From Pseudoalteromonas luteoviolacea H33-S (GTDB taxonomy: Bacteria; Pseudomonadota; Gammaproteobacteria; Enterobacterales; Alteromonadaceae): a stretch of DNA of 64,000 nt. Location of the stretch: assembly GCF_001625695.1 (NCBI RefSeq), contig NZ_AUXY01000098.1, positions 105,645 to 169,644 of the forward strand, in the 5' to 3' direction. Below are positions 52,627-61,057 of this stretch, piece after piece. Numbering within the stretch: the stretch's first letter is position 1; every line of letters starts with the position of its first letter. Position numbers and translations under genes: made by a program. The notes under the pieces are model-generated. The model searched no databases, was not told the origin of the DNA, and saw only the letters and a list, made by a program, of their open reading frames with translations.

Positions 52627-53421
52627 ATGCAAATAGTAATTTTAAAAAATGCTGCTGAAGTCGCTGCTTATGGTGCAGATATATTTGAAAAACAATTAAA
52701 TCGCAAAGCAGAGTCGGTGTTGGGTTTAGCAACAGGATCGACACCTGTTGCTTTGTATCAAAACCTTATCGAGAAGAACAAACAGGGCGATATCAGCTTT
52801 AAAGATGCGATTACGTTTAACCTAGACGAATATTTAGGTTTAGAGGGCACACACCCACAAAGTTACCGCTTCTTCATGAACGAGCAATTGTTCAATCATG
52901 TTGATATCAACAAAGACCATACTCATGTACCACCGGGTAATGCTAAAAACCCAGTTGAAGCATGCCAAGAGTACGAAGCGCATATCGCTGCTGCTGGTGG
53001 CATCGATGTTCAATTGCTAGGTATTGGTCGTAACGGACACATTGGTTTTAATGAGCCGTCTTCAGGTTTGACCTCAAGAACGCGTGTTAAAACTCTAACC
53101 AAAGAAACGATTGATGATAATGCACGTTTCTTTGGTCCAGATGAGTACCAACCGCACCTATCAATCACCATGGGTATAGGTACAATCTTAGATGCTAAAA
53201 AAGTTGTGTTATTAGCGACTGGCGAAAACAAAGCTGAAGCAATCAGAGCAACAGTAGAAGGCCCATTAACGGCGTCTTGTCCTGCATCAGCACTGCAATT
53301 GCACCGTGATGCGGTTATTGTAATTGACGAAGCTGCGGCCAGCAAGTTGGACAATATTGAGTTTTACAAACACATCGAAGCTGAAAACCAAAAGCTTCAA
53401 GCACACCTTGCCTCTCTGTAG
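52627..53421 (+). CDS. nagB: Glucosamine-6-phosphate deaminase NagB
   Basis: Converts GlcN-6-P to fructose-6-P and ammonium, the last step of amino-sugar catabolism; 264 residues, as E. coli NagB (266). The ATG of MQIVILKNAAEV fits the family start; an in-frame ATG 66 bases earlier has no homology. Motifs: VLGLATGSTPVALYQ, FNLDEYLGLEGTHPQSYR, GIGRNGHIGFNEPSSGL (catalytic His and Glu) and TMGIGTILDAKKV. It has its own promoter and operator, separate from nagKAX. Confidence 0.96.
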   Translation: MQIVILKNAAEVAAYGADIFEKQLNRKAESVLGLATGSTPVALYQNLIEKNKQGDISFKDAITFNLDEYLGLEGTHPQSYRFFMNEQLFNHVDINKDHTHVPPGNAKNPVEACQEYEAHIAAAGGIDVQLLGIGRNGHIGFNEPSSGLTSRTRVKTLTKETIDDNARFFGPDEYQPHLSITMGIGTILDAKKVVLLATGENKAEAIRATVEGPLTASCPASALQLHRDAVIVIDEAAASKLDNIEFYKHIEAENQKLQAHLASL

Positions 53422-53435
53422 TGTGAATTCACACT
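53420..53435. repeat. 16-bp perfect palindrome over the nagB stop codon
   Basis: AGTGTGAATTCACACT, symmetrical without mismatch. Role unknown; it may form the base of a small hairpin just before the terminator. Confidence 0.5.
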
Positions 53436-53442
53436 GTAGTTT

Positions 53443-53467
53443 AAAGCCCGAAAGGGCTTTTTTTTTG
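53443..53467 (+). terminator. Terminator after nagB
   Basis: AAAGCCC / GGGCTTT stem with GAAA tetraloop and T-run. Confidence 0.93.
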
Positions 53468-53677
53468 CCTAAATACTTGGCAAACAACGTGACTATTGTT
53501 AGCGTGACAGCATAGAAACTAAAATTAGTTTTTGTACATTAATAGTCGTGTTTTCTTTGATTAAATAATGACTGCTTGGCTGCACTTAATATGCTTTTTT
53601 GTAGCGCAGGACTTAGTAATTTAATCAAGAATGGGCTTCTGCTTTGATTAGGTAACCCACATTAAAGGACAAAGTGC

Positions 53678-54631
53678 TTGTTGTACTATACACAAATGAC
53701 GCTAGATAGAGCGTCAGCTCAGCGTAAAGATAAAAACTGGCTTTTAACTCAATATGGAGAGAAAAGCCGTTGGTTGCTCATCCATCATGATCAAAATCTA
53801 TTCTCAGCCGACCTAACCGAGTTGGCCTTTATTCAGCAGTCACAAATAGAACACCTTGATAGGCGGGATGCCATCTTTTTAGGTAAAGATGATCAGTTTT
53901 CCTATTTTGCTTTAGATGTGTCCAGCATTGATTTAAGCGAGTTACAAAAACAACTAGATGTTTGTACAGAAGACCATAGCGATGGGCAGTATCGCTTTGC
54001 TGACATGAGAAAAGTAGGTCCTAAGCTTGAACGCGTGAGTGGCTCTGTTGGGGTGTTAGCACGTGGGTTAAGTTATTGGCATAAAACTCATTGCTATTGC
54101 GGCCGGTGCGGTCACAAAAATATCCCTGTCGAAGCGGGTCACGCAAGGCTATGTACAAATAAAGCGTGCAAGCATATGACATTCCCAAGAACTGACCCTG
54201 CTGTGATCATGCTGGTCACGCATAGATTTAAAGATGGCGTAGAACGTTGCTTGTTAGGTCGTCAAGAGGCTTGGCCAGAAGGGGTATATTCAACGCTTGC
54301 AGGGTTTGTTGATCCAGGTGAAACATTAGAGCAAGCCGTCGCCAGAGAAGTAGAAGAAGAGGCGGGTGTTATTGTAGACGATGTACAATACTTGGCGTCT
54401 CAGCCATGGCCTTTCCCATCGTCATTGATGCTGGGTTTTATCGCAACTGCCAAGACCACAGATATTTTTGTTGAGCAGGATGAACTAGAGCAAGCACATT
54501 GGTTCTCAAGAGCCGACCTTGATACTTTTGGTCAATGGGGCGATGAAGCACCCGGTTTTAAATTGACTAGACCTGACTCAATATCACGTTTTTTAGTTGA
54601 ACATTGGCGTCAACTTCCAGAAAAAGAGTAA
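53678..54631 (+). CDS. nudC: NAD(+) diphosphatase / NAD-decapping enzyme NudC
   Basis: Zn-binding Nudix hydrolase that cleaves NAD(H) and removes the NAD cap from RNA; 317 residues. Four cysteines of the zinc ribbon are visible in CYCGRCGHKNIPVEAGHARLC, broken at its middle, and TNKACKHM. The Nudix box GFVDPGETLEQAVAREV then EEEAGV follows, and SQPWPFPSSLMLGF is the family's QPWPFPxS motif. The start is a TTG eight bases after AAAGGA; the first in-frame ATG, 18 bases on, has no ribosome site. metC begins 3 bases after its stop. Confidence 0.94.
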   Translation: MLYYTQMTLDRASAQRKDKNWLLTQYGEKSRWLLIHHDQNLFSADLTELAFIQQSQIEHLDRRDAIFLGKDDQFSYFALDVSSIDLSELQKQLDVCTEDHSDGQYRFADMRKVGPKLERVSGSVGVLARGLSYWHKTHCYCGRCGHKNIPVEAGHARLCTNKACKHMTFPRTDPAVIMLVTHRFKDGVERCLLGRQEAWPEGVYSTLAGFVDPGETLEQAVAREVEEEAGVIVDDVQYLASQPWPFPSSLMLGFIATAKTTDIFVEQDELEQAHWFSRADLDTFGQWGDEAPGFKLTRPDSISRFLVEHWRQLPEKE

Positions 54632-54634
54632 CGA

Positions 54635-55804
54635 ATGAAAAAAAATACCAGATTAGCCAGTGCAGGCCGAAAATCTCAATATACTCAAGGAACCGTGAAC
54701 CCGGTTGTGCAACGTGCATCGACTGTTGTTTTTGATTCTGTCGCGGATATGCATGAAGCGATTAAAGAGCGCGGCAATCGCACTTTATTTTATGGTCGCC
54801 GAGGCACAAACACGCATTATGCTCTGCAAGATGCCATTACTGAATTAGAAAATGGTGCAGGGTGCGCTTTGTATCCAAGCGGTGCAGCGGCCATTAGCCA
54901 AAGCTTACTGTCATTTTTAAAAGCAGGTGATCACCTATTGATGGTAGACACTGCTTATGAGCCAACTCGTGACTTATGTGACAAGATTTTAGCTGGCCTT
55001 GGGATCACCACAACCTATTATGATCCTATGATTGGTGCGGGTATTAAAGCGCTTATTCAAGACAATACCAAGGTGCTGTTTTTAGAATCACCGGGCTCAA
55101 TTACCATGGAAGTGCAAGATGTCCCAGCACTGGTTAAAGAAGCCAAAGCACATGGTTTAATGACCATGTTAGATAACACATATGGTAATGGCTGGCATTA
55201 TCGTCCACTTGACCATGGTGTTGATATCAGTATTCAAGCTGCGACTAAATATATTGTTGGTCATTCTGATGTGATGATGGGGGTGGCGGTTGCTAATGAA
55301 GAATATTGGCCTGTACTTAGAGAAAACTCTTACTTGTTAGGTCAGTGCACCTCAGCAGATGATGCATACCTTGCACTGCGAGGCCTACGCACGATGCCTG
55401 TGCGTTTGCAGCAGCATGAGAAGAGCGCACTAGAGGTTGCAAAGTGGGTGGCACAGCATCCACTTGTAGATCATGTTCGCCATCCTGCATTGCCTTCAAA
55501 CCCTGGTCATGAACACTTTATGCGCGACTTTGATGGTAGTAATGGCTTGTTTTCATTTGTAATGAAAGATGGGAATCAAAAAGCCATTAATCGCTTCTTA
55601 GATAGTTTGCATCACTTCAAAATGGGCTTTTCCTGGGGTGGGTTTGAGAGCTTAGTGACAGCGAATCGCTCAATGGCCGCGTTAAGAACAACCACGGGCT
55701 GGGAGCATGGACCAATTATTCGTTTGCATATCGGTCTGGAAGATGTTGAAGACTTAATTGCAGACTTAGAACAAGCACTCGCAGTGTATGAATCACACCT
55801 ATAA
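54635..55804 (+). CDS. metC: Cystathionine beta-lyase (MetC type)
   Basis: PLP enzyme of the Cys/Met metabolism family that splits cystathionine to homocysteine, ammonia and pyruvate; 389 residues. Features: RLASAGRKSQYTQGTVNPVV, YGRRGTNTHYALQDAI, the PLP lysine in AATKYIVGHSDVMMG, and the C-terminal SLHHFKMGFSWGGFESL, then RLHIGLEDVEDLI. The Trp and Gly content around WGGFESL favours MetC over cystathionine gamma-synthase. Co-transcribed with nudC; terminator shared with sbcB. Confidence 0.92.
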   Translation: MKKNTRLASAGRKSQYTQGTVNPVVQRASTVVFDSVADMHEAIKERGNRTLFYGRRGTNTHYALQDAITELENGAGCALYPSGAAAISQSLLSFLKAGDHLLMVDTAYEPTRDLCDKILAGLGITTTYYDPMIGAGIKALIQDNTKVLFLESPGSITMEVQDVPALVKEAKAHGLMTMLDNTYGNGWHYRPLDHGVDISIQAATKYIVGHSDVMMGVAVANEEYWPVLRENSYLLGQCTSADDAYLALRGLRTMPVRLQQHEKSALEVAKWVAQHPLVDHVRHPALPSNPGHEHFMRDFDGSNGLFSFVMKDGNQKAINRFLDSLHHFKMGFSWGGFESLVTANRSMAALRTTTGWEHGPIIRLHIGLEDVEDLIADLEQALAVYESHL

Positions 55805-55812
55805 ATAAATGT

Positions 55813-55842
55813 AAAAGAGGCTGTTTTTCAACAGCCTCTTTT
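55813..55842. terminator. Bidirectional terminator between metC and sbcB
   Basis: 13-bp stem AAAAGAGGCTGTT / AACAGCCTCTTTT with TTTC loop. A-run on one side and T-run on the other, so it serves both genes. Confidence 0.92.
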
Positions 55843-55845
55843 TCT

Positions 55846-57315
55846 TTATAAGCTCTGTGCGTAGTGATAAAGCGCTTTGAGTATGGTAACTTTTTTCTCG
55901 TTGCCTTCATGCTCATAGACAAGGTTTTCAAGTGTCAGCATGAAGTCTTGCGCATTGATAGAAGGGTTGTCTTCACCATGCATCAACTTACCTTGGCAAT
56001 ACTTTCTCCATGTGTCCAACTCAGACTGAGATAGGCTTTCAGGCCAGTTTCTCGCGCGATATCTAAACAATAAAGTATGGAATTTCGGATCTTCAAATTC
56101 GAGCGCTAAGCTGCCTAATTCAACGGGGGAGGCATTGCGAACAATTGCCAGTTTGGCTTTGTCTGCTTTACTGATAAAGCCGTTGTAAAGCTGGTAGTCA
56201 GGGTTGGTTGTATCACTGAAGTCGCCTTGCTCAGCAAATACTTGAGAGACTTTATCACGCAATTCTGGGTGTGCTTTTAAAAACTTTAAGTGCTCCAAGC
56301 ATTGCTCTCTATCAATACCTAGCCTTGCTGCATTTTCTGGCAGTAATGTTTTCGCGGGGGCAATGATTGGGCACTTGTTTAAATGTACAAGTTTTAGCCC
56401 AACAGGCAACATGCCCTCTTCAAGTTCGGCGTGTTTGGTATAGAGTCGCTCGCGCAGCTCTTCAACAGATAAATCAACTAACACGCTGGGGTCATGCGTC
56501 AAATTAAAGCACACCACGGCATTTTTATTAACCGGGTGAAAGCTCATTGGCGCAATCCAAGTCGTGCAGCCTTGTGTTGCGGGGATGCGTGATGAGGTAT
56601 GCACTAGAGGTTGCATGTTAAACACATCAACAATGTCAGTGAGCGCCTTTTTGGTTCTTAAGTTAAAGAAAAACTGATAAAGCTTTGGCTGTTTTTCTTT
56701 AATTAATTTAGCAAGGGCAATGGTTGCAGTGACATCGCTCAGGGCATCGTGTGCAGCACTGTGTTCAATGCCATTTGCAACGGTGAGTTCTTCTAGTCGA
56801 AAGCTTGGTGAGCCATCTTCTTTCAATGGCCATTCAATACCTTCTGGACGCAATGCATAACAAGCTCTGACTAAGTCAATAATATCCCAACGGCTATTCC
56901 CATTTTGCCACTCGCGCTCATAAGGGTCATAAAAATTACGGTAAAGGCTGTAACGCGTTACTTCATCATCAAAGCGAATGCTGTTGTAACCCGCAACACA
57001 GGTGTTTGCTTTACTAAACTCGGCGTGAATTTTTGCCATAAACTCGCTTTCAGGCAAGCCGTGTTTCAGTGCATGTTGCGGTGTAATACCGGTGATCAAA
57101 CAAGCTTCTGGGTGTGGCAAATAATCTGGTGCAGGTTGGCAATACTCAATCAGCGGCTCGCCAATAATGTTTAAATCGTAATCGGTTCTGATACCTGCAA
57201 ACTGACTGGGTCTGTCTTTTTGAGGGCTTGCCCCCCAAGTTTCATAATCGTGCCAATAGATTGTGGGGATGTTTTCGTTATTGTTTTGATTCTTCATTTG
57301 GTCATTATTTGTCAT
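55846..57315 (-). CDS. sbcB: Exodeoxyribonuclease I SbcB
   Basis: 3'-to-5' single-strand DNA exonuclease used in recombination and mismatch repair; 489 residues against 475 in E. coli. DEDDh motifs are visible: HDYETWGASPQKDRPSQFAG (Asp and Glu), CVAGYNSIRFDDEVTRYSLY, and SAAHDALSDVTATIALAK (His, Asp). YLPHPEACLITGITPQHAL is the family's conserved stretch. The N-terminus carries an Asn/Gln-rich leader of about 17 residues, so an ATG six codons in may be the true start. Confidence 0.95.
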   Translation of the reverse strand: MTNNDQMKNQNNNENIPTIYWHDYETWGASPQKDRPSQFAGIRTDYDLNIIGEPLIEYCQPAPDYLPHPEACLITGITPQHALKHGLPESEFMAKIHAEFSKANTCVAGYNSIRFDDEVTRYSLYRNFYDPYEREWQNGNSRWDIIDLVRACYALRPEGIEWPLKEDGSPSFRLEELTVANGIEHSAAHDALSDVTATIALAKLIKEKQPKLYQFFFNLRTKKALTDIVDVFNMQPLVHTSSRIPATQGCTTWIAPMSFHPVNKNAVVCFNLTHDPSVLVDLSVEELRERLYTKHAELEEGMLPVGLKLVHLNKCPIIAPAKTLLPENAARLGIDREQCLEHLKFLKAHPELRDKVSQVFAEQGDFSDTTNPDYQLYNGFISKADKAKLAIVRNASPVELGSLALEFEDPKFHTLLFRYRARNWPESLSQSELDTWRKYCQGKLMHGEDNPSINAQDFMLTLENLVYEHEGNEKKVTILKALYHYAQSL

Positions 57316-57687
57316 AAAATCATTGGCTTATATAAAATATACTGCTTTTCTAAATATGTTCATCACGCTTACAACATCACTTAAGCGTGTATAAATGTGT
57401 GTATAAAAAACTTGTAAGTGTGTATACGGCCGTAAAATGCTATTAGATGCAAAATGCGAAAATCTAGTAATAAGAAAACGACCAGACGGTATTATCTCAT
57501 AGAGATGGACTAAGGGTAAGGTGTAATAACGATACTAGGTTATGTAAATGATGTGTTTGGCGAAGGAATTCATAGAGTCACTAGTTGAGCAATTGGGGTA
57601 AAAGCAGTTCTGAAAAAAAGTTAGGTTGGGCATTAATCATCATTTGTTACCAAAACTAAAAGAGGCAATTCTCATGCACCGTCTACA
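57316..57687. other. Intergenic region upstream of sbcB
   Basis: About 370 bases, AT-rich, no supportable gene. It holds the sbcB promoter on the minus strand, which I cannot place. Confidence 0.35.
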
Positions 57688-57747
57688 GGCCTTTATAATA
57701 CCTGCAGATATGCAGGCCTAAGTTTATCTGCAGGTATTATAAAGGCC
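57688..57747. repeat. Long perfect inverted repeat (23-bp arms, 14-nt loop)
   Basis: Left arm GGCCTTTATAATACCTGCAG plus ATA, right arm its exact reverse complement, loop TGCAGGCCTAAGTT. The loop repeats TGCAGG and AGGCCT from the arms. It lies 36 bases beyond the stop of the DUF2799 gene and has no T-run on either side. Could be a cruciform, a miniature mobile-element remnant or a strong RNA hairpin. Confidence 0.9.
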
Positions 57748-57783
57748 ATAACTTTATAAAAAGTAAGTAGTTGTCGCCGAGTG

Positions 57784-58236
57784 CTAAAACGGTCCTTCTC
57801 TACTTTCACCTTGGCTAATATTATGATTATCAAGCTCTCTTTGTTCTCTGGATATAAAAGATTCCATAGATTTCCTTTTTCGATTACCAGCAGTGTAGCC
57901 TTTCTTATAATCTACGCCTACATCTTGATGACAGACATGAGAGGCGCCTAAACCATCAGTCCCATGTTTATAGCCTTGTTCAAAAGTGCAATAGGCTATA
58001 AGTCCATCACTATATCCATCAACAAACAGGTCTTGTGCATTGCTATTTAGGTCTGTGCCACAGTCTTTTTTAACTGCGTCAAATGCTCTGACTTTGGTAC
58101 CTGATTGAGCAGCTTTGTAGCCTAGTGCTTTCCAATCCTCATTGGTGCAGCTACTATAAGCCAGTTCTTTTTTGATTGATATGCATCCTGATAATATCAC
58201 CATAAAAAGGGCAATGATGGTCCCGGTTATTTTCAT
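57784..58236 (-). CDS. DUF2799 family lipoprotein
   Basis: 150-residue outer-membrane-type lipoprotein, lipobox ILSGC with Cys18. The DUF2799 pattern is clear: CTNEDWKALGYKAAQSG, KDCG, YSDGLIAYCTFEQGYKHGTDG and CHQDVGVDYKKGY, with four conserved cysteines in the mature part. Function unknown in the family. The start follows AAGGAGAATTCAC and lies 11 bases after the TPR gene, so it is probably the last gene of the TonB operon or a read-through partner. Confidence 0.85.
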   Translation of the reverse strand: MKITGTIIALFMVILSGCISIKKELAYSSCTNEDWKALGYKAAQSGTKVRAFDAVKKDCGTDLNSNAQDLFVDGYSDGLIAYCTFEQGYKHGTDGLGASHVCHQDVGVDYKKGYTAGNRKRKSMESFISREQRELDNHNISQGESREGPF

Positions 58237-58247
58237 GTGAATTCTCC

Positions 58248-59606
58248 TTATAATGTGTTGGTACTTTGAGTGTTTACAATATTGGCGAGTACTTCTATTT
58301 TGTTTTGAATTCCCGGTGTTTCAGGAAACTTATTCTTAGCATCAAGCAACAAAGTATAAGCGGACTGTAGATCATCCGTATTTATGTACAGTTGAGTTCG
58401 GCCTAGCATTGCTTGTAAGCGATGGCTATCAAACGCTTCTGCACGAATGAACATTTGCTCTGCGCTAATAAATCGCTTTTGTTGCAAAAGTAATTGAGCG
58501 TAGTTAAGTAAAGCATTGGCATTATTTGCATTTAATTCGAGCGCATTTTTGTACAAATCTGTAGCTTTTTTATGTTGTTTTTTTGCCTCTAATATCCTTG
58601 CCTGAGAGTAGGATAGAGTGCTTTTTTCGGCGTTGCTTAAAGACTTTGAATCATCGAATTGTTTGAGCAACCATTCGCTGTCTTGCCATCTGTTTGCGTC
58701 ATTTAGCCAATATAAGTAATTATTGATATCTGCAAATTTTAGCTTACCTTGTTGAGCAACTCCTTTTAAGAGTTCAATTGCCCGATCATATTGGCTTTGT
58801 TCAAAATGTAGGTTTATCATCAAAAGCGTATTTTGATGGGAAATTGGCCCTAGCAAAGTTGCATACTCTAATGTCTTTAGCGCTTGTTCATTTTGCTTTT
58901 GGTCTAATTGAATAGCAGCCTTTGTTAGCCAGTAAGGTTGAGCTTTAGGGTCTTTAGCAATCAATTCTTCCAGCATCGCCAGTGCAGAAGGATACATTTT
59001 TGCTTTGACCAGCGAGGTAACTAAGCCTTGCTGCCACTGAGCGTTATTGGGCTCTAAAGTATATGCTTTTTGATATGCGTAAAGTGCACTGAAAGCACCA
59101 TGTTGATGTAAGTTCAAATACCCAAGTTGGCCGTGGACCATTGCATTATCTGACCCCAATGAGATAGCTTTAGCAAAGTGAGAGCGTGCGAGCTCAAAGT
59201 TTTCTTTGATTAGGTATAGCTGTCCTAAGTCCTCGTGCGCTCTGACTAACTGAGGTTTGGCTTTTAGGATAAATTGATATAACTTTTGTGCTTTTTCGTA
59301 TTCTTTTAGAGAGAAATAAACCTGAGCTTTGATCATCAAAAGTGCGGGGCTCAATTCTACATTATAAAAAGTTTCAAGTTCGTCACTGACTTGGGCAAAG
59401 TCTTTTCTATCTAATAAAGCACTAAGTTTTTCCGCCAGTTCATACTCTTCAGGTCTAAGTGTAACTTCCCTTTCTGAGTACTGTTCACTGTATGCCGGCA
59501 TGACAAACTTGACTGGCTCAAGTTCTAATTGATAACTTTTTGCTATTGTTGAATCACTGAATGAAAGGCAAGCAGTGAGCAAGAAAAATGTAAACGTCCG
59601 ATTCAT
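58248..59606 (-). CDS. TPR-repeat exported protein of the TonB operon
   Basis: 452-residue protein from MNRTFTFFLLTACLS, which gives a signal peptide to about residue 22 (TIA-KS); GGATAACAAC precedes this ATG. An ATG 12 bases earlier overlaps the tonB stop and is also possible, but longer N-terminal extensions are unlikely. About nine TPR units follow (SLKEYEKAQKLYQFILKAKP, FELARSHFAKAISLG, QHKKATDLYKNALELN). Such TPR proteins close the DUF3450-ExbB-ExbD-TonB operons of marine gammaproteobacteria, presumably as periplasmic scaffold for receptor energisation. Confidence 0.85.
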   Translation of the reverse strand: MNRTFTFFLLTACLSFSDSTIAKSYQLELEPVKFVMPAYSEQYSEREVTLRPEEYELAEKLSALLDRKDFAQVSDELETFYNVELSPALLMIKAQVYFSLKEYEKAQKLYQFILKAKPQLVRAHEDLGQLYLIKENFELARSHFAKAISLGSDNAMVHGQLGYLNLHQHGAFSALYAYQKAYTLEPNNAQWQQGLVTSLVKAKMYPSALAMLEELIAKDPKAQPYWLTKAAIQLDQKQNEQALKTLEYATLLGPISHQNTLLMINLHFEQSQYDRAIELLKGVAQQGKLKFADINNYLYWLNDANRWQDSEWLLKQFDDSKSLSNAEKSTLSYSQARILEAKKQHKKATDLYKNALELNANNANALLNYAQLLLQQKRFISAEQMFIRAEAFDSHRLQAMLGRTQLYINTDDLQSAYTLLLDAKNKFPETPGIQNKIEVLANIVNTQSTNTL

Positions 59607-59610
59607 GTTG

Positions 59611-60267
59611 TTATCCATAATTGAAGTTAATACCATATAAATAAACGGCTTGGACAGCCTTTCCTTCCTTTTTGGGTACCTCAAACTTGGCGTGTTGGAC
59701 CCAAGTTCTGATTGTTTCAACCATTTCTGGAAATACAGGGTCGATGATTTTTTTAACATAAGGTTTGCCAGTTTGATCGATAATGAGCTCGACCGATGTC
59801 TCTATTCTCTTTTGGCCATATTTACGTACTGACTTTGGTGGCCTTACATAACGTTGTGAAACTATTTTAGGTACTCTATCTAGATGCTCGACTTTTAACA
59901 TTGGTACACTTGAAGAGAAATGGCTAACAATCTCAAGCTTGTCGAGTTCTAGTTTTGGTAATTTGATGTCTTCAAATTTTGGTACTTGCATCGTGTTCTT
60001 TATGCCATATTGCACCTTTACAGGACCACCTAACCCCATCACATTAAGTGCGGTAGAATCGCTAGCTGCCTGGCTCGTTTGTGTCAATGGCGGTGGTGGT
60101 GGGGGAGGCGTAAGCATGGCTACATCAACCTGGTTCACGATTAATTTATCTGGTGTCTCTACATCTGCCTTGTCTAATACGACCATACCTATAAACAACG
60201 CAAATGCCAGCCCAATAGCGCTGATTGAAGTTATGACCTTCAAAATGGTTAGCTTAACTTTATTCAT
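59611..60267 (-). CDS. tonB: Energy transducer TonB
   Basis: Inner-membrane-anchored protein that passes proton-motive energy to outer-membrane receptors; 218 residues. N-terminal helix at about 12-32, Pro-rich spacer with seven consecutive prolines near residue 55, and the C-terminal TonB domain (RIETSVELIIDQTGKPYVKK, VQAVYLYGINF). The start overlaps the exbD stop by one base (TAATG). Spacer is short and lacks the long X-Pro-Lys repeats of enterobacterial TonB, as usual in the TonB2 class. Confidence 0.92.
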   Translation of the reverse strand: MNKVKLTILKVITSISAIGLAFALFIGMVVLDKADVETPDKLIVNQVDVAMLTPPPPPPPLTQTSQAASDSTALNVMGLGGPVKVQYGIKNTMQVPKFEDIKLPKLELDKLEIVSHFSSSVPMLKVEHLDRVPKIVSQRYVRPPKSVRKYGQKRIETSVELIIDQTGKPYVKKIIDPVFPEMVETIRTWVQHAKFEVPKKEGKAVQAVYLYGINFNYG

Positions 60268-60677
60268 TACTGGCTCTTATCTGTCGCGAGGTTAATATTT
60301 GTTATACCAGCAAGCTTTGCTTGATCGATAACCTGAACCAGTACCTCGGTTGTAACAGACTTATCAGCTTGAATAATTAAGGGACGAGATTCTTTTCTGT
60401 TAAGGTGTTCAAGCGTACTTCTTATTCCATTGATGCCTATATTGGTGCCACCATAAACAACTTGGCCGTCACCTGTTACTGCTAATAAAAAAACATTTTT
60501 CTCAAGGTTTTCGCTTGAAACCGCAGTGGGTTTATTGATCTCCACACCAGTTTCCTTGACAAAAACAGTGGTTACAATGAAAAAGATTAACAAAATAAAA
60601 ACCACATCTAACAGCGGGGCTAAATCAATTTCATTGCTTTTTTCTTGCTCAATGCGTTGCTCAAATGAAGACCTCAT
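60267..60677 (-). CDS. exbD: Biopolymer transporter ExbD
   Basis: 136-residue inner-membrane protein of the TonB energising complex. One helix at about 20-42 with the essential Asp in IDLAPLLDVVFILLIFFIV, then a periplasmic domain (NLEKNVFLLAVTGDGQVVYGG, RPLIIQADKSVTTEVLVQ). Overlaps its upstream neighbour by four bases and tonB by one. Confidence 0.94.
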   Translation of the reverse strand: MRSSFEQRIEQEKSNEIDLAPLLDVVFILLIFFIVTTVFVKETGVEINKPTAVSSENLEKNVFLLAVTGDGQVVYGGTNIGINGIRSTLEHLNRKESRPLIIQADKSVTTEVLVQVIDQAKLAGITNINLATDKSQ

Positions 60678-61057
60678 AAAATACCCTGCTGTTTTTTATA
60701 TTTAAATAATAATAGTTGCCTTAATATTAAAGATGGGATAGCAAGTATTAGGCCCAGTTTTGTGGTGATCAGTGCGCTTGAGATCCCGCCCGACATTACG
60801 GCCTGTTGGCTGAGTGCGTCAAAAATAGAAATAAACTCAAATGTATCGAGTAACCCTTGTATTGTGCCAAGCAATCCCAATAAAGGCTGAGACGCAATCA
60901 GTGCGAGTAAACCCATTTGCCAGTTATGTGCATCATTAAGCCAGTCATGGTTTACCGGTCTAAAGTACAACGTAAGAATGATGTAATACGTATAACTCGC
61001 AATCAGCAAAAGCGCTATGATGACCTTATTTGAGAGTAAAGATGTTAAGTCATTCAT
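60674..61057 (-). CDS. exbB: MotA/TolQ/ExbB proton channel family protein (short, TonB2-type)
   Basis: 127-residue inner-membrane protein with three predicted helices and the proton-channel signature LGLLGTIQGLLDTFEFIS and GGISSALITTKLGLILAIPSLI. Its shortness is typical of the second ExbB in TonB2-type operons. It overlaps the longer ExbB-like gene by eight bases and exbD by four. Confidence 0.9.
   Translation of the reverse strand: MNDLTSLLSNKVIIALLLIASYTYYIILTLYFRPVNHDWLNDAHNWQMGLLALIASQPLLGLLGTIQGLLDTFEFISIFDALSQQAVMSGGISSALITTKLGLILAIPSLILRQLLLFKYKKQQGIL

Noticed and set aside
52627..53421. Asn in GRNGHIG of NagB as loss of a catalytic Asp
   Set aside because: The Asn form is common in NagB proteins outside enterobacteria, so it is not a sign of inactivation.
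57316..57687. Possible short coding frames upstream of sbcB
   Set aside because: Only fragments under 20 codons, with no motif or consistent ribosome site.
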